DNA of 15,130 bases from Physocladia obscura (Eukaryota > Chytridiomycota > Chytridiomycetes > Chytridiales > Chytriomycetaceae), in assembly GCA_027596945.1 (NCBI GenBank), contig JADGJH010000707.1, positions 1 through 15,130 of the forward strand, read 5' to 3'. Positions 8,039 through 15,130 of the stretch are shown piece after piece. The notes under the pieces were generated by a model. It saw only the letters and a program-made list of their open reading frames with translations, was not told where the DNA came from and ran no database searches. The stretch's first letter is position 1, and each line of letters begins with the position of its first letter. The translations under genes and the position numbers were made by a program.

Positions 8039-10987
8039 TTATTTCAACTTTTGCCTTCCTTCATGTTTCAAAATCATATCATACTGCGCCATAACAGCTT
8101 CAATATCCACAGCCTTGGCTATCCTACTCGAAGATCTCTTTGGAATAATCGTTTTTGAATCAGCATTAACAACGTTCGACCAAATCTGATTGAATTCGGT
8201 GCTGGCATCTGCTGTCAATTTTTTTTTTCCTCCCTCCAATTGCGACGGAAGCGGCACAACCATTGGAAGTTTATCCGAGTCACTCAACCGATTAACAACC
8301 TTCTTTATTCGCCGATCGCCACCAGATCCTGCAGACCTCACAGACTTCATTGACCCTATACTCAGCCTTTTTACAGAATCAACATCACCACTGCCATCAA
8401 ATATTTTTTCCTTTCCTCCACTCGCACGCCGCTCACCATTCAACTTTTGCTCTCGCTCTGCAAACATATTTAACACAGAATCCGCCCAAGTTTCAACGTT
8501 CCCTCCACTATGTATCAAATTTGATTCGCCACTCTTCTTTTTTACAACACCCGCACTACCGTTATCGAACAGATCATCATCCTCACTTGCAAAGATTATT
8601 CTTTCGATCCCGGTGATACTAATAGACAGACTCGGTCGTCGCATTGTTTGTTTTTTATTACCCACGTCCCGCCGAACAGTTCCCGTCGCCGACACACTTA
8701 GTCCTATTTCGTTCCCCGTTGCTAACTGCGACGCTGACGCAGGTGGCGGCGGCGGGAGTGGTTTATTTCGTATCGATTGTCGCTTCATATACGAAGGTGT
8801 CATGGGCGTCCCATTCGAAGAGCGTATACTAAGCTGCGACGGTCGGCGCTTCGCAGGCTGAATTGTTGGCGAATCGTATAACAGCGCAGCAGCAGTAGAA
8901 GAATGTCCATTGGTAGCTGGCGACGGCATGATTATATCAAACTGGGCTGACTTTTTGCGAGTTTGGAGTTTCAAGGTCTGTCGTTCTTCGTCTTCTTCGC
9001 GCCGTAACGATTCAAGGAGCGAGAAGAGTGAAGGAGGAATTCCATTTTTTGCAAGAGATGGGAAAAGGATTGACACGGGCGATGATCCCATTATTGGTAA
9101 TGATAAATGTTGAGGGGAGGTTGGAACACTCGCTTTTGCCAGAGGCATTGGTGCAATTAGATCTGGCTTGGTATTATTATTGTTAACTAGTGAGGAGCTA
9201 CATGTGGGTCCTGCTTTGATATCGATTTTCGCCTGGGTTGAGATTGGTTGAGTCCTTTGATCACCTTTATTTTTCGATTTTGGGACAGGAACAGTTGTGA
9301 TAATGTAATTTTCAGATTTTTGGATAATCTGACTGGCTTTCTTCGAAAAAGTGCGCGGTCGTATAACAATCTCCGGAGTTATAGAAGCTGGAATGATTTG
9401 TATTGTTGCTTGTGCAAAGATTTCTTCTTTTTTAATTGAAGAAGAAACACGTGGCTGTATGGTTATATTTGAAGTAGAAGTTATGGCGAGTTGAGTAGAT
9501 TCAATTTGTTTCGGCAAAGAGGCAGAATATGTACGCGGTTGTATAATTGCATTTGAAATTGTGGGAGGAAGTGTATCTTGGATGAAATCTTCCAGTTTCT
9601 TCAACTGTGGCCTTATAGTTGCTGCGACACTGAAATCAGTCAAAACTGATGAGTCTGCTACTAGTGCTTTTGACTGGACTCTCGAATCTTCAGCTTCATT
9701 CGGTGGTTCAGGTGTCGGTGTGTTCGGTCGACTAAGGCTTGCACTGCGAGATGAAGATTTTGACTTTGTTGGACTAGCAGGACTGGCTACCCCGTCGACT
9801 GCCACAGGATGCATTTCGCGACCGTTATCTCTACTGTTTTCATTTGAAGACGATAATGATTGTGGTGGCTGTTCATTTTCGGAAGATTTAGCAGGATTAT
9901 GATTATTTGAGAAATCAGGCACAGGAAGCACTCTGCTTCGATGAGATCGTGGAGGTATGAATAGAGATTTACTTTCGTTCGTATTAGCAGATAAATTTGA
10001 TTGCACAACTTCAGCTAATTGTTGAGATCCAAAAGGAGAGATATTAGGAGCTGAAGCACGTGGATAAAATTCTGACGATTCTTGGGAAGCAAATTGTACA
10101 TTTTCTTGTACTGTATAAGATTTTATATAAATAGCCTCTTCTGGAGATTGATTAGAGTTTGAAGATAGAAGTGTTTGGCTATTTTGATTGATTGCATTTG
10201 ATAACTCCTGCTCCTTTTCCCTTTTACTTTCTAGTTGCTGTATTTGAAATTCAAGAAGCTGAACTTCTTGGGCTTTCGTCAATGGCGGCACAGATTCGTC
10301 CAATTGGCTCAGTTGCAGTGACGCCGTTCGCGGTGAATGAGAAATAGCACTGGACAACTGTGCAGCGCGCATTGCTTCCAAAGCGTCCGAAAAGCTTTGA
10401 CTCTTTCGCTCATCCTCTGAGTTTGGGGAGATTGGATATGAGAAAACTCGGCAAAAGAAAAAGAGCGAACTAACCCGAGAGATGCGGAGTTTCGTTGCGA
10501 TACTCGTCGCTGACAGTCCACATATTATACAGAATGGCAAGAGTGTTTTGCATCAAAATCAGACGCGGGATACTGTAGTTGGGTACGTCTTGTTCGTCGC
10601 TGATCTTGCAGCTTCTGTGAATATACAATGGCGGACAGTTGGTTTAGTTGCACAGAAAGAACAAACGGGCAGTCACGTGATGAAGGCCAGGAGCAGCGGA
10701 TCGACGGCCGCAAAGGCGGCGAAGGGCGCCTCGACGCTGCACTCGCCAAACTGGCACACGAATGGCGTGTCGACAATCACGTCGTCGTCGTCACTGTCGC
10801 TGTCGTTGTCATTGTCGGTATGCACATAGAAGTTTGGCGAATAGTAATGGTCGATATTGTCGTCATCGTTGTCGTTATTAACTTCTTCTTCTTCCTCCAA
10901 CTCTAGTTCACCATCTAAGTCTTCTTGACTCGAGGAAGTCCACGATGCTGCCTCTTCGTTTGTGTCTTCCTCATCTCCATCAACCAT
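8039..10987 (-). CDS. 942-aa acidic/Ser-rich, largely disordered protein
   Basis: Exons on the minus strand are 10987-10677, 10614-10475 and 10416-8039. The introns are 10676-10615 (62 nt, gtgact...cacag) and 10474-10417 (58 nt, gttagt...ctcag). The join is 2829 nt, 943 codons, ending TAA. An unbroken frame of about 150 codons across both junctions supports it. Residues 1-60 are Asp/Glu/Asn-rich. Residues 70-150 look folded (TPFVCQFGECSVEAPFAAF, then PNYSIPRLILMQNTLAILY, NMWTVSDEYRNE). A short coiled coil sits at about 196-224 (AQEVQLLEFQIQQLESKREK). Residues 415-512 carry four degenerate IxI[QR]PR units. A polyproline motif (PLPPPPP) lies at about 703-709, and the last 300 residues hold several [KR]RxS sites. 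This looks like a phosphorylated scaffold or adaptor with one small N-terminal domain. Family not recognised. Long plus-strand frames over 8190-8861 and 9561-9902 are shadows. Confidence 0.8.
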
Positions 10988-11316
10988 TTTCACCCAATTT
11001 TCAAAACATGATTAAATCCGAAAACATGAAAAATTCATATTTTGAATTTTTTTATTTAGAGCTGCAGGGTGCCTTTATTTGATTCTTATAATTTCAAACC
11101 ATTTCAGCTTGTAAAACATAAGAAGGAAGCCACGGCCATAACTGACAGTGGAGCATATCGAAGTTGTGACACCAGGAATAGCTGAAAGAAATTAGTACAA
11201 CCTGCAAAACTAAAATCTTCCAAACTTTGAAGCACTGGCAGGCAAGAACATATATACACAAAAAAATAAAAAATAAGAAATAAAAATGATCATGCTTGAC
11301 TGTTCATTTTCTTAAC
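10988..11316. other. Intergenic region upstream of the 942-aa gene
   Basis: This is AT-rich DNA holding the presumed promoter of the minus-strand gene near 10988. A short plus-strand frame after TTTCAG (11108 onward, LVKHKKEATAITDSGAYRSC) stops at a TGA after 25 codons and could be an exon remnant. Nothing else is supported. Confidence 0.4.
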
Positions 11317-11634
11317 ATGTCTTGCATATCAAATGTCCTCCAACCAAAAGAAGAATTGGCACAGTACAGTGTGGAATTAGTTGCAACAATAATCTGCTTG
11401 GTTTGAAAGTATTTTAATATTAAAATTTCTAATGAGTACAATAGGTTTATCATCAAACCCAATGTATATCTGACCAAAGTGATCTTGTACAAAATTCTCT
11501 TTCTGCTCAAGTTTATTGAAAAATGTGATGCAGATCCAAGTTTGAAACATGCTACTCATGTATTGATGAGACAGTTGATGCAGAAGTTCAAGAACAAAGT
11601 TAATTTTTGCAAGGATATTGATGTTGTGTTCTGA
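11317..11634 (+). pseudogene. ORF fragment interrupted by one TGA
   Basis: ATG 11317 opens 29 codons (MSCISNVLQPKEELAQYSVE...) to TGA 11404-11406. The same frame then stays open for 75 more codons to TGA 11632-11634, reading NEYNRFIIKPNVYLTKVILY, then FLLKFIEKCDADPSLKHATH and MQKFKNKVNFCKDIDVVF. The second half has believable helical, Lys/Leu-rich protein character. There are no splice sites that remove the stop cleanly. Like the 6971-7366 fragment it is intronless and AT-rich, and looks like a remnant of a mobile or foreign gene. Family not recognised. Confidence 0.35.
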
Positions 11635-11847
11635 CTGAAATAAATTTCTTTGTCATTATCAATTGATTTGTAAGTGTACATGAAATTACAGATAATGCCA
11701 GTGAAATGAATTTTAAATTTCTAACAAGTAACTTGTAATGTAGTTTGAATGAATTTATAATGCTTTTATAATGTTTTTATAATGCAGCAAAATGCATTAA
11801 TAAAATTTATTATAAATTGTAAATAAATTTTAAAGGCATTTACAATT
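11635..11847. promoter_or_regulatory. AT-rich region upstream of the zinc-binding gene
   Basis: This contains three successive TTTATAATG units (about 11754-11784, spaced 10-12 nt) and a perfect TAATAAA/TTTATTA inverted pair just after them. It must include the promoter and 5' UTR of the gene starting at 11848, though no specific factor site is recognised. Confidence 0.4.
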
Positions 11848-13215
11848 ATGCCACTAGCACCTCGCGCTTCACAGGCAATTACAGTTGATTATATTTCATT
11901 TCCCATTCGATTGTAACCTAGTTTAGGTTTTACAGGATTCTTTCAATTCACCCGATGTTACGTCATCATCTGCACCAAAGGAGAATTTGCCTTTCATTCT
12001 CATTGAATCAGACGACGATTTTGAGAACGTTCCTCAATTCATCCGCCAGCCAACAGTAAGTCACGTGGCACATCCCGAAAACTATATAAACTCAACCTCT
12101 TTCTGAAATTCCCTCTTTTTTTCTTTCTGAAAAACAGGCTACGATGAAGAGGAAGCGCAATGAGACCAATTTTGATGAGATGCAGGGCCAAAGTGCTGTG
12201 GTAAGTCATTTCAAATTTTTTGGTTGGGTCCTTTTAAAAATTTGTCAGTCAGAACGTTTGATATGTTCTCGGGGCAAATGCGTGGAAGGCAATACGAAAT
12301 CTGACGGGACGGTAGTTACATTCAATGAGCTTGACTCAAATGGGAATCACGAGCATGTTGTGATTCATGCTTGCGAGATTGCCGTGTTATTCACAAACCA
12401 AAGGTATTTTACTCCAATTCATAAATTACGTAATTGACGGGGTTCCTAAAATCAAGCAAAGCAATCTCATGCGTGAAGATATTCTGTACTTTATTGACCA
12501 ACTGGCTGCCAAAGCCCGTGCAAAAGACAAAAAAGCTGGGTATGACATCAACATGACTGCCCTGGAGTCGAATCAAATGTTTCGCGATTTGTGGGCGCAA
12601 CACAACGGGAACTGCACGTGTTGCAATGTGGAGCTTCTATCGTTGGGAGGTGGCGCCGCGCAAATTTCGAAGCAGAAAAACAAGCCAGGACTTCCATACC
12701 ACCATCCACACCAAGAGCTAGACTGGTTGTGTGTCGCTTGCAATCGGTAATACTTCGTTTCCTTGTTTAGTTTTGCATTCTAATGATGATTTTAGCCTCC
12801 GTGATGAATTTTCCGCTCGCGAAGTGCTCAACGTGTTCACGAAAATTCAGGCCGCTGCTCAGAAAACTCCGGTTCCTCGTCAGCCAACTCCAACCGAAAT
12901 CACGCGCATCAAAGCAATGAGAAAGGATAACTATGCCAAAGAAGACCGCGAAATCGTTAAGACTATAGAACGCAATAATTGGTCTCTCTCTCCCACGGCC
13001 GAAACAACAGCGACTTCGGATGAGTTGATTGCGATTGCGAGGGGGGCTGGCTGTATTGGGATTCATAGTGAGTACATTCTTCGTATTTTGCTTCATGTTG
13101 CTGTTGACCAAATTAAATAGGTGGAATTGAGGGCATCAATACGGCTCGCAACTCGTTGTCTGTGGAGGAGTTTGGATTGTGGATTGACCGCATCAAGCAG
13201 GGACTTTTTCTTTAA
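11848..13215 (+). CDS. 341-aa protein with paired CxxC, HNH-like zinc-binding module
   Basis: Seven exons: 11848-11883, 11936-12055, 12138-12200, 12249-12403, 12462-12746, 12796-13067 and 13121-13215. The introns are 52, 82, 48, 58, 49 and 53 nt; donors gtaagt (twice), gtaata and gtgagt are strong, the first (gttgat) is weak. The join is 1026 nt, 342 codons, ending TAA. Residues 1-52 are an acidic/Ser linker and KRKR at 56-59 is a likely nuclear localisation signal. Residues 75-124 hold CSRGKC and a His/Cys-containing block (HEHVVIHACEIAVLF). Residues 126-220 hold C176xxC179 and C215xxC218 (NGNCTCCNVELL...DWLCVACNR), with HHPH just before the second pair. That spacing resembles the zinc site of HNH/endonuclease VII-type treble clefs, but the usual catalytic Asp-Arg between the pairs is not evident, so nuclease activity is doubtful. 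The C terminus is helical and ends IDRIKQGLFL. It could bind DNA or be a remnant nuclease. Confidence 0.8.
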
Positions 13216-13291
13216 ATTATTATGACTTTTTCCTTCGTTGACTATTGTGCATGTTTCTAGTATTGCTTTGCTTTAGTAAAGTAGTAGTTTC

Positions 13292-13333
13292 AAAAAATCC
13301 GGCCAGCTGAACTTTTTTGGTTCTAAAAATAAA
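13292..13333. repeat. Upstream copy of the CCAGCTGAACTTTTT repeat
   Basis: The core CCAGCTGAACTTTTT (13303-13317) followed by GGTTCTAAAAATAA matches 14446-14473, where it is followed by GTTCCAAAAATAA. An A-run precedes the core in both places. The copies lie in the same orientation just before and just after the gene at 13383-14373. Confidence 0.7.
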
Positions 13334-13382
13334 CATTTCGAGAAACTCGAACAATGACACTTGACGCCAGTCGCGACTCTGG

Positions 13383-14373
13383 ATGAGAGGTGAGCTACAG
13401 AAGCCTCAGCAAGAGTTCCACGAGGATTTGCAAAGTATTAGATTGAACTGGATTAATCCAATCTTACGGGAGTTTAACGCTCTCCCTGATCAAGTGCAAG
13501 AAGGCAACGAAAGTGAGGATGGAACTAATGTTGCACCAGCGACAAGAAGCCATCTACCATCTCCAACACAGTCACCTGAACGAGCCCCGAGAAATCCACA
13601 AGTTCAACTGAGTCCAACAAGCTCAACGTCTTCAGATTCCGACCCAGCTGAACCAACACGAATGGAAGCAGTGATTCCACGACACCTCACTGTCACTCAG
13701 GTCAACGATATCGACCAGTTTCAAGTTGTAAAGTCACTTCTGAATAAGTACGGCCCTCTAGCTAGCAAGAAATATACAAAAATTCGACAAGAGTTTTCTG
13801 ATTCCTACGATACGCCAGGCGATTTCAAGGCACTGACATAGCTGAAATGAAAATGAGATTGACAGAGCAGATTCGCCAAAGCCTCTACTATGTCGCAGCT
13901 ATGACAAACAAAACCAATGGATATCACTTTTTTATTGGCGAAAAGCTGATTCAACTTCTTGATGAGTTTCGAAAGGTAAGAAATTTGATGACTTTCTTGT
14001 GCTAATATTTCATTTAGAAGGAGAAACCAAAAGCAGAACAGTTCACGGATTTCTTGACTCATATTAATTCAGAATTTCAATTGAAGCGCACATCTTTCTA
14101 TGCATACAGAAATTTCGCAGAGTTCGGTTGCAAATACCAGCGATTCTCGTTTGCCCCGATGTACTTACAACAATCGTTAAAAACATCAAGAAGTTTCAAG
14201 CGTGGTTTAATGCAAGTGAATGCAAGCAATTGGCAGACACTGATGTGCTGTCTGCAGCGTTTTGGAAGGATACACCAGCTGAGCTTCACACACGTGATAC
14301 AACCTTTGCATTTGATGTTGACGATGAGGGGCTGCCTGCTGACGTTGACTTGGAAGATTTGAATGAAGATTGA
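13383..14373 (+). pseudogene. Unrecognised spliced gene with two 1-nt frame breaks
   Basis: The first segment (13383-13828) encodes MRGELQKPQQEFHEDLQ..., a Ser/Pro/Thr-rich middle (SPTSSTSSDSDPAEPT) and DQFQVVKSLLNKYGPLASKK. At about 13828 the coding signal moves to another frame (GTDIAEMKMRLTEQIRQSLY, then NGYHFFIGEKLIQLLDEF). A clean 42-nt intron follows (13976-14017, gtaaga...tttag), then QFTDFLTHINSEFQLKRTSF and YAYRNFAEFG. Near 14128 it shifts again in the same direction (IPAILVCPDVLTTIVKNIKK, FQAWFNASEC) and ends with an acidic tail, DEGLPADVDLEDLNED, TGA. Each break is mended on paper by one extra base in a short A or AG run, so recent inactivation or a consensus error are both possible. 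An upstream ATG at 13353 gives only 10 codons. It looks like a helical, possibly DNA-binding protein; family unknown. Confidence 0.55.
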
Positions 14374-14425
14374 AACCTTTGTTCAACCTAATTTGCCTCG
14401 AAATAAACATTGCATTGCGTTTTAA

Positions 14426-14521
14426 ACAAATGTGAAAAAGTACAGCCAGCTGAACTTTTTGTTCCAAAAATAACTTTTTTCAACAAAAAAAGTACAGCCA
14501 GCTGAACTTTTTCACATTTGT
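14426..14521. repeat. 96-nt near-palindrome built from two 26-nt direct repeats
   Basis: Two identical 26-nt units lie at 14435-14460 and 14487-14512; each is itself an imperfect palindrome around CAGCTG (A5 at one end, T5 at the other). The outer arms ACAAATGTGAAAAAGT (14426-14441) and ACTTTTTCACATTTGT (14506-14521) are perfect 16-nt reverse complements. The whole block can fold into a long hairpin. It begins about 50 nt after the 14373 stop. This is the architecture of a MITE or a transposon end, though no target duplication is evident. Confidence 0.75.
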
Positions 14522-14579
14522 CTAAAAAATAATAAAACTGAATTTATTTTGAAAACTATTTTATTGTATAATACTATAA

Positions 14580-15130
14580 ATGTTTTCCTTGAATAAAGTG
14601 CGTGATTTCTATCAAAGTATACATCTGTTTGAGCCAAATGAATTTGCATTGACATCTGACGGGAGATTTGTGCCCATGAACAAAGGGCCTGAAGACTTTG
14701 AAAATCAGTTCAGGCTCCCAAAGACTAATAAACAACATGCTATGTTACAGAGCCATATAGCCAGCTTAATAAGACACAATAAAGCAGTAATCAGCGGTGA
14801 TTACATACTTATGGAAAACAACCGATTTATCAAGAAAACCAAAAAAGTTGTGAAACAGTTGCAAATGGGTGGTATGGAAATTGAGCACAATATTTTAAAG
14901 AGAAGGTCTGCAGAAGACACCGTGGAATCTCGAAAGAAGGCCCGGCTTGAAATGAAGCAAAATGCATTAAAGAGGCAGCAAGCACAAATTGCCAGTGACG
15001 GAGTAAGCAAAAAGAGAAAGACAGTAGATGTTGTTTATAATCTCGTACCAATGTTTTCGTTGAGAGTAAATGTTGAATATCAGATTAGTTATGTAACTCA
15101 CTACACTGACCATGACTCTTCATACACAGA
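14580..15130 (+). CDS. Unrecognised basic protein, open at window edge
   Basis: ATG 14580 opens a frame that stays open to the end of the window (183 codons, no stop or intron). It starts MFSLNKVRDFYQSIHLFEPN and includes RFVPMNKGPEDFENQFRLP. The middle is highly basic with several nuclear-localisation-like clusters (KKTKKVVKQ, ILKRRSAEDTVESRKKARLE, SKKRKTVDVVY). The final part has alternating hydrophobic residues (LRVNVEYQISYVTHYT), suggesting beta strands. A TATA-like tract (TTGTATAATACTATAA) sits directly before the ATG. It follows the 96-nt palindrome by about 60 nt. Being intronless, AT-rich and next to repeats, it may belong to a mobile or viral-type element, but no family is recognised. 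Confidence 0.6.
   Translation, partial: MFSLNKVRDFYQSIHLFEPNEFALTSDGRFVPMNKGPEDFENQFRLPKTNKQHAMLQSHIASLIRHNKAVISGDYILMENNRFIKKTKKVVKQLQMGGMEIEHNILKRRSAEDTVESRKKARLEMKQNALKRQQAQIASDGVSKKRKTVDVVYNLVPMFSLRVNVEYQISYVTHYTDHDSSYT

Noticed and set aside
8190..8861. Long plus-strand frame (223 codons)
   Set aside because: It is antisense to the Ser-rich exon of the 942-aa gene; Ser/Arg-rich coding commonly leaves open antisense frames.
10775..10830. Microsatellite-like GTC/GTT run
   Set aside because: On the minus strand it encodes the Asp/Ser/Asn-rich acidic N terminus of the 942-aa protein; codon-level low complexity, not a separate element.
11404..11634. In-frame TGA read as a sense codon (altered genetic code)
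   Set aside because: The supported genes need no recoding, and a second nearby fragment is broken by TAA, so decay is simpler.
13340..13380. TTCGAG/CTCGAA hairpin and AGTCGCGACT palindrome before the 13383 start
   Set aside because: Short palindromes with no second copy and no known site; likely chance.
1..15130. CRISPR array, operon or bacterial defence system
   Set aside because: No regularly spaced repeats, and spliced genes with GT-AG introns throughout.

Overview
The window looks like nuclear DNA of a fungus with short introns, probably an early-diverging (chytrid-like) lineage. The evidence is GT-AG introns of about 42-91 nt, short intergenic gaps on both strands, AT-rich non-coding DNA and a four-CBS-domain regulator of the kind fungi carry. 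There are no bacterial operons, tRNAs, rRNAs or CRISPR arrays. The lineage is inferred, because no marker gene settles it.

Layout: (1) 1-490, 3' end of an unrecognised spliced gene (+). (2) 567-1412, intact intronless 281-aa gene (+), followed by a possible 53-aa ORF. (3) 1863-3216 (-), three-exon gene for a 400-aa protein with four CBS domains, the best recognised gene here. (4) 3362-4711 (+), a broken J-domain (Hsp40-like) gene, full of 1-nt frameshifts and with HPD changed to HSD. (5) 4863-6884 (+), four-exon gene for a 610-aa coiled-coil protein with a hydrophobic Gly/Ala-rich segment. (6) 6885-8038, AT-rich DNA with two TTTA-loop hairpins, an eroded ORF, a tandem repeat and a pair of inverted repeats that may bound a small transposon-like unit. 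(7) 8039-10987 (-), three-exon gene for a 942-aa acidic/Ser-rich, mostly disordered protein. (8) 10988-11847, AT-rich DNA with an ORF fragment interrupted by a stop. (9) 11848-13215 (+), seven-exon gene for a 341-aa protein with a paired-CxxC, HNH-like zinc-binding module. (10) 13292-14521, a repeat-flanked unit around a spliced gene with two 1-nt frame breaks. (11) 14580-15130 (+), an intronless, AT-rich, highly basic ORF running off the window.

The exons of four spliced genes (CBS, 610-aa, 942-aa, 341-aa) were joined by hand and each gives an uninterrupted reading frame. That supports those models and makes the dense frame breaks in the J-domain locus likely to be real decay. No pathway links the genes. 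Ordinary host genes (CBS, coiled-coil, 942-aa, zinc-binding) are interspersed with AT-rich islands (6.9-8.0 kb, 11.0-11.8 kb, 13.3-15.1 kb) carrying eroded ORFs and inverted repeats, which suggests mobile or foreign DNA inserted between host genes.
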